33,682 nt of DNA from Clostridiales bacterium mt11 (GTDB lineage Bacteria > Bacillota > Clostridia > Tissierellales > Tepidimicrobiaceae), in NCBI GenBank assembly GCA_001282665.1, contig LN874947.1, forward strand, positions 313,216 to 346,897, written 5' to 3'. Positions 26,417-33,294 of the stretch are shown here, piece after piece; position 1 is the first letter of the stretch, and each line of letters begins with the position of its first letter. The notes below the pieces were generated by a model. That model ran no database searches. It was not told where the DNA came from and saw nothing but the letters and a program-made list of their open reading frames with translations. The position numbers and the translations under genes are program-made.

Positions 26417-26707
26417 CTAATATATATTTATAATTTTCTGTAATTTTATCAAACATTTTTTTGCTTCTTCTTTATCAAGCTGAGTTAGCTCAGATAGTAT
26501 CTCAATAATGTTATCATCACTTATATAACCATTAAATAATGTTAATAATGCGTGCATCCCTAATTCAACTTCTCCTATAACTTTATCTCCTTCGAATACA
26601 TTAACCATTTCATTATCAGTCATCTTAAAATTTATACACTCTTTTACTACAGTATTCAATATAACCACCTCACTATTTATAACAGAAACCCTAGCAAATT
26701 TTAACAC
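26417..26707 (-). CDS. PqqD-like RiPP recognition element (leader-binding protein)
   Basis: A small soluble protein (96 residues from GTG 26707). Its second half follows the PqqD/RRE pattern: short beta strands (MVNVFEGDKVIGEVEL), then 'ALLTLFNGYISDDNIIEILSEL' as turn and helix, and a final helix KKCLIKLQKIINIY. Such proteins bind the leader of a RiPP precursor and present it to the maturase. Position between precursor and radical SAM gene supports this role more than the weak sequence pattern does. The start is uncertain: GTG 26707 lacks spacing from AAGG, whereas TTG 26659 has GAGGTGG five bases upstream and would give an 80-residue protein starting NTVVKECINF. The stop at 26417 slightly overlaps the open frame of the maturase. 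Confidence 0.6.
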   Translation of the reverse strand: MLKFARVSVINSEVVILNTVVKECINFKMTDNEMVNVFEGDKVIGEVELGMHALLTLFNGYISDDNIIEILSELTQLDKEEAKKCLIKLQKIINIY

Positions 26708-26734
26708 CTTATGAACAGCCTTATAAAAAATGCT

Positions 26735-26890
26735 TTAACTTTTATTTATTTCTGTGTCACTACAATCTTCATATCTAGCTTTCCCACCGCCATGGCTAGA
26801 ACAACAACAAGAACATTGACTAGGTTCTTGAACTACTTGTAAATCTACATATTGTTGCAAAAATAATTTTGCTTCTTCAAAATTCATCAT
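26735..26890 (-). CDS. Cys-rich RiPP precursor peptide
   Basis: A 51-residue peptide from ATG 26890 (a second ATG follows immediately). The leader, residues 1-25, is amphipathic and acidic (NFEEAKLFLQQYVDLQVVQE). The presumed core begins around C26 and reads CSCCCSSHGGGKARYEDC, then a polar tail. Cysteines are at 26, 28, 29, 30 and 43. A three-Gly stretch and His33 separate the Cys cluster from C43. AAGGGAG lies 12 bases upstream of the ATG. It is first in an operon with a PqqD-like protein (27-base gap), a SPASM radical SAM enzyme and an ABC exporter, the standard context for a radical-SAM RiPP such as a sactipeptide or ranthipeptide. It recalls clostridial Cys-rich bacteriocin-like precursors (CLI_3235 type), but I cannot confirm membership. 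The mature structure and activity are unknown. Confidence 0.75.
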   Translation of the reverse strand: MMNFEEAKLFLQQYVDLQVVQEPSQCSCCCSSHGGGKARYEDCSDTEINKS

Positions 26891-27059
26891 AATACAATCA
26901 TACTCCCTTCTTTTTTGCTAGGGTTTTCTGTATATTATATATAAATTAATTTTTATTGCATTTAACCTCCCTTTCATGAAAAACTTTATAGCAAAGTAAA
27001 ATTATTTATTTTACTATATAATTTTACTTAATATCAATATACAGCCTTTCTTTCTATAA
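26891..27059 (-). promoter_or_regulatory. Leader region of the RiPP operon with inverted repeat
   Basis: Between promoter and precursor lies an untranslated leader of about 170 bases. It has a perfect 11-bp inverted repeat (AGTAAAATTAT at 26995-27005 with its inverse at 27018-27028), a possible operator or RNA hairpin. Farther on, AAAGGGAGGTT stands before ATG CAA TAA, a two-codon ORF with an excellent SD. The function of either is not known. Confidence 0.45.
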
Positions 27060-27087
27060 ATTGTATCACATTTTTTAATATTATCAA
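27060..27087 (-). promoter_or_regulatory. Probable promoter of the RiPP operon
   Basis: On the minus strand, TTGATA (27087-27082), a 16-base spacer and TACAAT (27065-27060) form a good vegetative promoter pointing at the precursor gene. Between 27088 and 27329 I see no gene. Confidence 0.55.
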
Positions 27088-27329
27088 TATTGTCATTTTT
27101 TTCATTGTTTATGAATATGTATTTTGAATCCCTTTGAAAATAAATAAAATCTATATTTATAACTAATTCAATAGTATAATTATTGTATCGTGTTTTTAAA
27201 ATTAACTACTATTAGGAATCAAGTAGACCCTAATTTACATAAAAAATCCAATAATTGATTGACATAACATTGATAAATCATACTATTAATTTGCATATAC
27301 AATTTAGAAAAATAATGATACGATAATAA

Positions 27330-27356
27330 AACACAAGGGGACGGTTCTCTTGTGCT
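27330..27356. repeat. REP-like palindromic repeat, copy 8 (near consensus)
   Basis: Consensus copy: AACACAAG, loop GGGACGGTTCT, then CTTGTGCT (one change in the last arm). It lies 13 bases downstream of the S41 lipoprotein stop and can form an 8-bp stem there. Confidence 0.88.
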
Positions 27357-27369
27357 GGATAGACAGCAT

Positions 27370-28674
27370 TTACTTGTCACCTTTACTGTTTTTATAGTAT
27401 TTCCTATCCTTTATAACAGCCTTAACACATTTATCTTTTTTAAGATCCTCATTAGGGATAGGATTAACTTTAATATGTGGAGTTGTTTTTGTTTCAATAT
27501 TTATGGTTCCATCGCTATTTATGCACAATTCACTACTAAAATTTAATACTATACCACTATTAGATAAAGATGCAAAAGGTATTATTTCAAAAACCATATC
27601 ACCACCAGTAGTATCTCCAACTAAAATTGCAAAACCACTATCTTTGGCAACTGCTGCAAACGTTTCAGAGGCAGAATACACTCCCTCATCTATTAATAAA
27701 TATATTTGTCCCTTAAACCCTACAGTATTGCCTTGTTCTATTGTAACTTTATTTATAGTATAATAATCATAATCCTTTATTTCCTCTGGCAATTTAGCTA
27801 GAGTGTTATGGTCTAATTCATTTATATCTCTATGTTCTTCTTTTACTTTATAAATAGGGTATTTATCCCTATAATCTCCTTTAAAGAAAGATAAATATTC
27901 CAATTCTACTTTCTCTTTAATTAATGGTTGCATTATATTTCTAATCCAATAATCTACAAACCCTCCACCATTCCCTCTTATATCTATAATAAGTTTTTCA
28001 TAGTCTTTAACACTTCTTAAAAATTCTAAAATTCCGTTTCTATCTAATTCTACTCTATTACCATACATTCTTTTTATCTTTAAATATGCCACCTTATCTT
28101 CAATTATAATATCAGTTTCATAGGCAGGGTCATCTGAATTTAAATGAGACCTTGTATCGTAAATATCTCTAGGTTCATCACTAGCATTATATCTAAGTCT
28201 TGTCTTTTCATTTAAAAGGACTTTATTATCATATTTCTCTTCATATTTATAATAGTGCTGATAAAAATCTTCATATGCAATACTTGGTAGAATACTCGTA
28301 TGTCCGTTGTTTAAATCCCTTACTATATGGCCTAATGCTCTAATAAATTGTGCATCATTTTCAGTAGCTTCAATTATCTCTATGTATTTTTCCTTTTTTC
28401 CAAGCCAATCTATGTTGTTAACTCTTTTATTTACTTCAAGAAATGAGTAATTTCCCTCAATAAGTTTATATAAATATTCAAAGTCCTCTATTTTTTCCTC
28501 AGTAGACAAATATGTTTCAATAATGCCATAATCAGCCGCATCACCTACTTTATCTAAATTAGATATGAACTTTGCCTCTTCATCTTTTCCATCCAACGAA
28601 CAAGATACCAAAACATTTGAAATTAAAAATAAAATTAGGAGCAATAATATAATTGTTTTTGTCTTTGTTTTCAT
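27370..28674 (-). CDS. S41-family peptidase-like lipoprotein
   Basis: A 434-residue protein. The N-terminal hydrophobic stretch ends in a lipobox, LVSC with Cys25, so it is probably anchored outside the membrane. A helical region with the tail-specific-protease pattern follows (NNGHTS near 125). The S41 core starts at VAYLKIKRM with LIIDIRGNGGG. The catalytic Ser is in VYSASETFA at about residue 333, then GDTTGGD and a C-terminal 'TTPHIKVNPIPNEDL' typical of the family (end of substrate strand, 'PDI.V.PT..D'). No PDZ domain is obvious, as in many Clostridial S41 lipoproteins. AATGGAGGAATC precedes the ATG. It is flanked by REP copies 8 and 9 and has no evident operon partner. Substrate unknown. 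Confidence 0.85.
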   Translation of the reverse strand: MKTKTKTIILLLLILFLISNVLVSCSLDGKDEEAKFISNLDKVGDAADYGIIETYLSTEEKIEDFEYLYKLIEGNYSFLEVNKRVNNIDWLGKKEKYIEIIEATENDAQFIRALGHIVRDLNNGHTSILPSIAYEDFYQHYYKYEEKYDNKVLLNEKTRLRYNASDEPRDIYDTRSHLNSDDPAYETDIIIEDKVAYLKIKRMYGNRVELDRNGILEFLRSVKDYEKLIIDIRGNGGGFVDYWIRNIMQPLIKEKVELEYLSFFKGDYRDKYPIYKVKEEHRDINELDHNTLAKLPEEIKDYDYYTINKVTIEQGNTVGFKGQIYLLIDEGVYSASETFAAVAKDSGFAILVGDTTGGDMVFEIIPFASLSNSGIVLNFSSELCINSDGTINIETKTTPHIKVNPIPNEDLKKDKCVKAVIKDRKYYKNSKGDK

Positions 28675-28706
28675 TCATGATTCCTCCATTTTTTTATTAT
28701 GCAAAA

Positions 28707-28733
28707 AACACAAGGGGACGGTTCTCTTGTGTT
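28707..28733. repeat. REP-like palindromic repeat, copy 9 (consensus), downstream of the RAYT gene
   Basis: Perfect consensus: stem AACACAAG / CTTGTGTT with loop GGGACGGTTCT. Its last base is the first base of the RAYT stop codon. Confidence 0.9.
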
Positions 28734-29491
28734 TATACCTTTCTTATTTCATTAAATTTAATCCCCGTCAATCTCTCTATTTGTCTTATTGATAATCCAT
28801 TATTTCTTAATTTCTTAATCACTTCATTTCTTTCTAGCGTTTCAAATTTCTGAATCTCATTTATATTTTCTATTCCAACTATAGCTATTATCATTGCTAT
28901 TGCTTCTTCATCATTTATCCTAACTGTTTCTCTGTATTCAAGACATTTATCATCATTTTCTTCGCTATTAAACTTTTGAAATAACCCTACTGCTCTTTTT
29001 TCATCATCTGCAAAAAAATCTAAGGAGAACTTTATATCACAAATATTATGATTTTTTAAATATTCATTATAGCTGCTCCATGGATACTTTGCTATATCAT
29101 TCTCAATACCTGCTTTAATTGGATTTTGATGAATGTATCTAAGTACTGTTAAAAAATATTGTTCATTCTCTACTGGCTCACTTTTATATCTATCTTGAAA
29201 TAGATGTCCACTCCTTCCATATTTCCAATTATACCAGTATACATAACTTGCTCCTATTCTTCTAAATACTATTCCTAAGTCTTCCCTTCCTTCTTTTATT
29301 AGCAAGTGTATGTGATTTGTCATAAGGCAATAAGCATATATTTCATATCCACATACTTCCTTATACTCTCCAAGTGTTTGAATTAGCCTTTCGTAATCTT
29401 CATCATCTTTAAATATTGTTTGTCCATTTATTCCCCTCAGCATCACATGATATATCCCTGTGCTACTCTTTTCTCTTGCCATTCTTGGCAT
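28733..29491 (-). CDS. REP-associated tyrosine transposase (RAYT, Y1 family)
   Basis: A 252-residue Y1 transposase with a C-terminal extension. The N-terminus RMAREKSSTGIYHVMLRGIN and the HUH motif TNHIHLLIKEG (about residues 58-66) form the metal site. The single catalytic Tyr lies in LRYIHQNPIKAG at about 118. WSSYNEYL follows, as in TnpA_REP proteins. The last ~40 residues form a helix-turn-helix (NNGLSIRQIERLTGIKFNEI). RAYTs cut and join single-stranded REP hairpins and are usually single-copy, vertically kept genes with cognate REPs nearby. Here consensus REP copies flank the gene at both ends (28707-28733, 29544-29570), and eight or more others are scattered through the window. GGGGTGG precedes the ATG. 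Confidence 0.93.
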   Translation of the reverse strand: MPRMAREKSSTGIYHVMLRGINGQTIFKDDEDYERLIQTLGEYKEVCGYEIYAYCLMTNHIHLLIKEGREDLGIVFRRIGASYVYWYNWKYGRSGHLFQDRYKSEPVENEQYFLTVLRYIHQNPIKAGIENDIAKYPWSSYNEYLKNHNICDIKFSLDFFADDEKRAVGLFQKFNSEENDDKCLEYRETVRINDEEAIAMIIAIVGIENINEIQKFETLERNEVIKKLRNNGLSIRQIERLTGIKFNEIRKV

Positions 29492-29543
29492 AAAACCACC
29501 CCTGGATAATTCTAGCCTAAATCATAGTAATAAAAATAAATTT

Positions 29544-29570
29544 AACACAGAAGAACCGTCCCTATGTGTT
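29544..29570. repeat. REP-like palindromic repeat, copy 10, upstream of the RAYT gene
   Basis: Inverse orientation relative to copy 9: AACACAGAAGAACCGTCCC then TATGTGTT. It lies 8 bases past the stop codon of the ABC-2 permease gene. Confidence 0.85.
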
Positions 29571-29578
29571 TTGTTAAT

Positions 29579-30352
29579 TTAATACCTTATGAGCATTCCC
29601 TTAGCCCTTGTCCTGTTATATAGGATTTGAAATATTATCAATCCAAACATCAAATATATAATAGCATTTATAATTAAAACGACATACATCCTTCCAGTCA
29701 TTATATTAGGATTAACTGATAACTCTTTTAATAAATCCTGTCCCTTTACAAACGGAATAATTAATGCTATCTTTTCTGCCAAAGGAGATGAATAATCAAT
29801 ATTAATTATACTGGTTCCTAAAAAAAGTGCACTTATTATAAATGCTAATTGACCCGTATTTTTAAACCTAACAGTTAAACCTCCTAATAGAAATGATAAA
29901 CCTAGAATGCCCATCATTAAAATTAGAAATACCCATAACATTTGAATAGAGAGATGTAGACGAATACCTGTACTCAATAACAAAATAATGGTAAATGGAA
30001 TCATAGTCAATATGTTTTGCAAAGCAGCAACTAAAAATCTTACAAACATAATGCCCTGAATTGAAGTACCTGTTAAACTCAATTGTTCAAACGTACCTGT
30101 GAGCATTTCCGAATATAAACTATTACTAACAAAAGATAGTGTAAGGGAAAAGAAAAACCAACTAACATATCCAATTATTAACTTTGTAATTTTCATTTCA
30201 ATTACTGTAGAATCCAAATCCTTCATATTCTTTGTGTATAGAAATATAATCATAAAAAAAATATAGTAAAATAATAAATCTGTTAAAGAACCAAACCAGT
30301 AACGCTTAACTGTTATACAAGTCTTTTTTATTTGCCCAACTAATAAATTCAT
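29579..30352 (-). CDS. ABC-2-type transporter permease
   Basis: A 257-residue, six-helix membrane protein. The segment LYSEMLTGTFEQLSLTGTSIQG between helices 2 and 3, and GLSFLLGGLTVRFKNTGQL later, match ABC-2 permeases of drug/lipid or peptide exporters. Its ATG shares one base with the stop of the ATPase gene (TAATG), so translation is coupled. With only one permease gene, a homodimeric pore is likely. Cargo unknown. Confidence 0.88.
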   Translation of the reverse strand: MNLLVGQIKKTCITVKRYWFGSLTDLLFYYIFFMIIFLYTKNMKDLDSTVIEMKITKLIIGYVSWFFFSLTLSFVSNSLYSEMLTGTFEQLSLTGTSIQGIMFVRFLVAALQNILTMIPFTIILLLSTGIRLHLSIQMLWVFLILMMGILGLSFLLGGLTVRFKNTGQLAFIISALFLGTSIINIDYSSPLAEKIALIIPFVKGQDLLKELSVNPNIMTGRMYVVLIINAIIYLMFGLIIFQILYNRTRAKGMLIRY

Positions 30353-31275
30353 TATTTCACCACTCCTTTATCTTTTTTAACTAGATCTATATATAAATCT
30401 TTTAATTCATATTTGCTCTTATACATATCTAAAATTGGAATTGAATCATCTTCAAAACTACTAATAATAGATTTAACTTCATAAGGTGATTGAATCTCGA
30501 ATCTTATCTTAATAGTATCTCTTTCATTTATTATTTCAACGATTTTGTCATGTTCAAATAACGAATACCCTGTAGGTATAATCACCTCAAAAAAATCTTT
30601 GGCTCTCAATAATTCTAATTCATTAATTGAACTATCTAATACTTTCTTCCCTTTATCTATAACAACGACATGATTTACAAGCCTTGAAATGAAATCTAAA
30701 TCATGGGAAGTAATTACAATAATTCTATCCTTTGATCCTAATTCTTTAATGATATTCTCCATAGTTTTTACTGATTCAAAGTCAAGTCCTAATGTAGGTT
30801 CATCTAAAAAGATTATTTTAGGATTGTGTATTATACTACAGCATATTGCTACCTTCTGCTGCATACCTCTCGAAAGGCTAATGCATTCTATTTTTCTTTT
30901 ATGTTCCAGCTCAAAAACTTTCAATAGCCTGTCCATTCTTGGAAAGTATTCCGATTTGCTCATATTTCTCATCCTAGCAAAATATTCAATATTCTCCTCT
31001 GGAGTAAGTCTCATATAGATATTTCTATTACCTTCTAAAACTGCACCTAAATTTCTTATATATTCCTTTGGATTAGTTTTTATACTTCTACCAAAAATGA
31101 AAATGTCCCCTTTTGTTGGCTCTAATAGTCCACAAGATGCTTTTATTATAGTAGTTTTCCCAGCACCATTGGTTCCAATTAACCCTATTATATTCCCTGT
31201 TTCTATACTAAAACTTATATCATCAACGGCTATATTGTTTCCATAAACTTGAGTGAAGTTATTAACTGAATACAT
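30352..31275 (-). CDS. ABC transporter ATPase
   Basis: The ATPase has about 307 residues with Walker A GTNGAGKTTIIK, signature LSRGMQQK, Walker B IIFLDEPTLGLD and the H-loop in ITSHDLD. An ~85-residue C-terminal domain of mixed alpha/beta character follows, as in ABC-2 exporters of the antibiotic-resistance type. Two adjacent ATGs exist (31278 and 31275); the second is better spaced from GGGAGGG. Partner of the following permease. It differs from the RiPP operon ATPase in sequence and in having one permease. Confidence 0.92.
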   Translation of the reverse strand: MYSVNNFTQVYGNNIAVDDISFSIETGNIIGLIGTNGAGKTTIIKASCGLLEPTKGDIFIFGRSIKTNPKEYIRNLGAVLEGNRNIYMRLTPEENIEYFARMRNMSKSEYFPRMDRLLKVFELEHKRKIECISLSRGMQQKVAICCSIIHNPKIIFLDEPTLGLDFESVKTMENIIKELGSKDRIIVITSHDLDFISRLVNHVVVIDKGKKVLDSSINELELLRAKDFFEVIIPTGYSLFEHDKIVEIINERDTIKIRFEIQSPYEVKSIISSFEDDSIPILDMYKSKYELKDLYIDLVKKDKGVVK

Positions 31276-31304
31276 CATATACCCTCCCTATGAATATCTT
31301 ATAA

Positions 31305-31339
31305 AACATAGGGGATGGTTCAAACCGTCCCTATGTGTT
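31305..31339. repeat. REP-like palindrome, copy 11 (head-to-head half-sites)
   Basis: ACATAGGGGATGGTT and AAACCGTCCCTATGT form an almost perfect 15-bp stem around one or two bases. Its right arm covers the histidine phosphatase stop codon (31331-31333). It could work as a terminator-like hairpin for that gene. Confidence 0.85.
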
Positions 31340-31909
31340 TATTTGAACCTCTTCCAAATATTTAAATTTCATATTATCAAACCTAAAATGTAAAATATAT
31401 GGCATCTTTTCAACAATTTCGCAGAACCCAGCATATCCAAAATTAGGATTGAAATAATTTATAATCGTACTTAATGCAGTGCCATGAGTTGCAATAGCTA
31501 TACTTCCACCAATGTTATCCCTTATCACCTCAAAAAGTGCTGATATATTTCGTTCTTGTACTTCTCTCAATGACTCCCCTTTATCAAGTTTAAAATCAAA
31601 ATCTTCCCACTGTTTCCGTGAAAACTCTTTAAAATCATCTACCCATTCACCTACTTTACGTTCACGAAAATCATTATAAATTTTAACTTCAAGTCCTGTA
31701 CTTTTAGCAAAATCCCTTATGGTATCAACAGCTCTTTTATACGGACTTGAATAGATTAAAGTAATGTTCTTATCAATTAGTGCATATATAACTTTTTTAG
31801 TATCTAAAATCCCTTTTTCTGATAAAGGGCGGATACAATCATCTTTAATTGAAAAATCTGGTTGAGCATGACGAACAAAATAGATATCAGTTTTCATCTT
31901 TATATTCAC
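31331..31909 (-). CDS. Histidine phosphatase (phosphoglycerate-mutase-like) protein
   Basis: A 192-residue member of the histidine phosphatase superfamily. The phospho-accepting motif is YFVRHAQPD (Arg13, His14), followed by LSEKG, SSPYKRAVDTI, a proton-donor Glu in DFRERKVGEW, and the second His in ATHGTALSTI. Size and motifs fit small cytoplasmic phosphatases acting on sugar phosphates, nucleotides or cobalamin intermediates; substrate unknown. It begins 9 bases after the Nudix gene, and the four genes from 33682 down to here form a compact group. The stop is embedded in REP copy 11. Confidence 0.92.
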   Translation of the reverse strand: MNIKMKTDIYFVRHAQPDFSIKDDCIRPLSEKGILDTKKVIYALIDKNITLIYSSPYKRAVDTIRDFAKSTGLEVKIYNDFRERKVGEWVDDFKEFSRKQWEDFDFKLDKGESLREVQERNISALFEVIRDNIGGSIAIATHGTALSTIINYFNPNFGYAGFCEIVEKMPYILHFRFDNMKFKYLEEVQINT

Positions 31910-31918
31910 CTCGAAAAT

Positions 31919-32332
31919 TTATTTTAAAAGTACCTCTTTTGAAAGATATATTTGTTCCATTATATGTCCTATATTTCCTTCTCCAGCAAATCTTGTATCA
32001 AAGAAGTTCTCATTTATTTCTATCCATTCTAAATCATTTTCATCTCCATATACATCAACCTGTTTGTTTAAACGACCAACATATACTTCAAGCTTAATAT
32101 TTGATAAGTAATATGTAAAATCCATTAAATGTGTTAATATAATATCCTCTTTAGAAATTCCAGTTTCCTCTTCTAATTCTCTATAAGCAGCATCTAATCC
32201 ACCTTCGCCGTTTTGAATCTTTCCTCCAACTAGATTATATAATCCTTTATATGGATTTTTTCTTCTCTTGCACATAAGAACATGCTCCTCATCATTATCA
32301 AAAACAGCAATCACATTAAACTTTATATCCAT
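31919..32332 (-). CDS. Nudix hydrolase
   Basis: A 137-residue single-domain Nudix hydrolase. The box runs from about residue 36: GGKIQNGE, seven residues, then RELEEETGI, matching the GX5EX7REUXEEXGU consensus exactly. The N-terminal VIAVFDNDEEHVLMCKRRKNP is the usual first strand. These enzymes hydrolyse nucleoside diphosphate derivatives, with the active-site Glu residues binding Mg. The RKNPYKGLYNLVGGK segment before the box is seen in MutT-like and NTP-cleaning members. Substrate not assignable. Confidence 0.93.
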   Translation of the reverse strand: MDIKFNVIAVFDNDEEHVLMCKRRKNPYKGLYNLVGGKIQNGEGGLDAAYRELEEETGISKEDIILTHLMDFTYYLSNIKLEVYVGRLNKQVDVYGDENDLEWIEINENFFDTRFAGEGNIGHIMEQIYLSKEVLLK

Positions 32333-32411
32333 TTTTTACCTCCCATTATAATGGTGATTAAATATTTCTTGATACTTGAAATTAGCCATAATAGTTCCAT
32401 TACATAAAAAT

Positions 32412-33287
32412 CTAATATCTTTTAACAAGATAACATAAGTGATGTTTTTGATTGAAACCGACTGTACTATATAAATTCAATGCCTTTTCATTTGACGAAT
32501 TAACACAGAGTATAATATTATTTATAGAATCAAAGGTAAATAGCCATTTTAATGCCATAGTCAATAATTTTCTTCCTATTCCTCTACCTCTTTGAGACTC
32601 ATCTACAGCAAAGAATTCTATACTCCCCTCTCCAAACTCTGGATTAACTTCAACATATATATACCCTGCTAATTTATTATCTTTTATATCTACAAATACT
32701 TTTCTATAATCACTTAACCTTTCTATTATCTGACTTCCACTATAATATGTATTGGGAAAGACTTTATCATGGAGTAACTTCATGTACTCATAATAGGTAT
32801 TAGTAAGCTCCATTATATGTATGTTTTGTAACCTATAAGCATCGGTTCGTTCAAATTCCAATATTATTTCTTCGCTTCTTTTAATAAAATGGATGTTGTC
32901 TGCTAAACTTAAACAATTATGATTCTTCTTATTGATAAACATACTTATTGATTCTATTTTCCTGGGTAATATTTCTATCATTTTACTCCATATTTCATCT
33001 ACAATATTCCATTTATCCTTTTCTAAAAACGGCCCCCATATTTCAGCATTATTGCTCTCAAAATCCATATCAAAGCCTAGTACAGCAATGATTTTCTCAT
33101 CTTCAGTACCAATTATAAAGCTTTCATTGAAAGGAATATCTGTTATATCTTCCCTTAGGGAATTAGCTATTTCTTCACTATTACTACCGCAATAACCAAT
33201 GTGGCTTTCTTCTTTACTATTAATTTTGGATATAAAACTAGCAATTGGATTTATATCTTCATTTTTAGCTAATCTAAATTCTATCAA
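32412..33287 (-). CDS. GNAT acetyltransferase, two-domain type
   Basis: A 291-residue protein with two GNAT-like halves. The C-terminal half (about 150-291) carries the acetyl-CoA motif A, FFAVDESQRGRGIGRKLL, then CVNSSNEKALNLYSTVGFN. The N-terminal half (about 1-140) has the GNAT fold pattern (IEFRLAKNEDI, then IIAVLGFDMDFES) but no clear R/QxxGxG/A loop, so it is likely a degenerate domain. The gene sits 7 bases after a partial Nudix gene. Acceptor unknown; it may modify a small molecule or peptide. Confidence 0.88.
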   Translation of the reverse strand: MIEFRLAKNEDINPIASFISKINSKEESHIGYCGSNSEEIANSLREDITDIPFNESFIIGTEDEKIIAVLGFDMDFESNNAEIWGPFLEKDKWNIVDEIWSKMIEILPRKIESISMFINKKNHNCLSLADNIHFIKRSEEIILEFERTDAYRLQNIHIMELTNTYYEYMKLLHDKVFPNTYYSGSQIIERLSDYRKVFVDIKDNKLAGYIYVEVNPEFGEGSIEFFAVDESQRGRGIGRKLLTMALKWLFTFDSINNIILCVNSSNEKALNLYSTVGFNQKHHLCYLVKRY

Positions 33288-33294
33288 AGTTAGG

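Larger units (their letters stand above)
23673..26427 (-). pseudogene. Radical SAM/SPASM peptide maturase, interrupted by IS1380-like element
   Basis: The 5' part (25875-26427) carries the radical SAM motif CFMQCRYC (C17, C21, C24 counted from TTG 26346) and the GGDP loop in HIEITGGDPFIRKD. The 3' part (23673-24241) carries a SPASM domain: RCSGGRMGLVIIPNGKVTIC, then GDVKKQSLIDIW, DCYDCDNYEKC, and CYARSK before a last DPLCP. Removing 24242-25874 and one TAGTTA copy joins the halves in frame (VVT-KKNIKN...), giving about 344 residues from the TTG. The start is unclear: the frame is open up to 26427 with convincing protein sequence (FRNFDVFIDSKQKVNLNRL) but no ATG or good SD, so an unusual start or an earlier 5' mutation is possible. 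The enzyme would install thioether or other radical crosslinks on the Cys-rich precursor. As sequenced it cannot be made. Confidence 0.9.

Noticed and set aside
10164..31339. CRISPR array formed by the GGACGGTTC repeats
   Set aside because: Copies are kilobases apart, in both orientations, and often overlap genes; there are no regular spacers and no cas genes.
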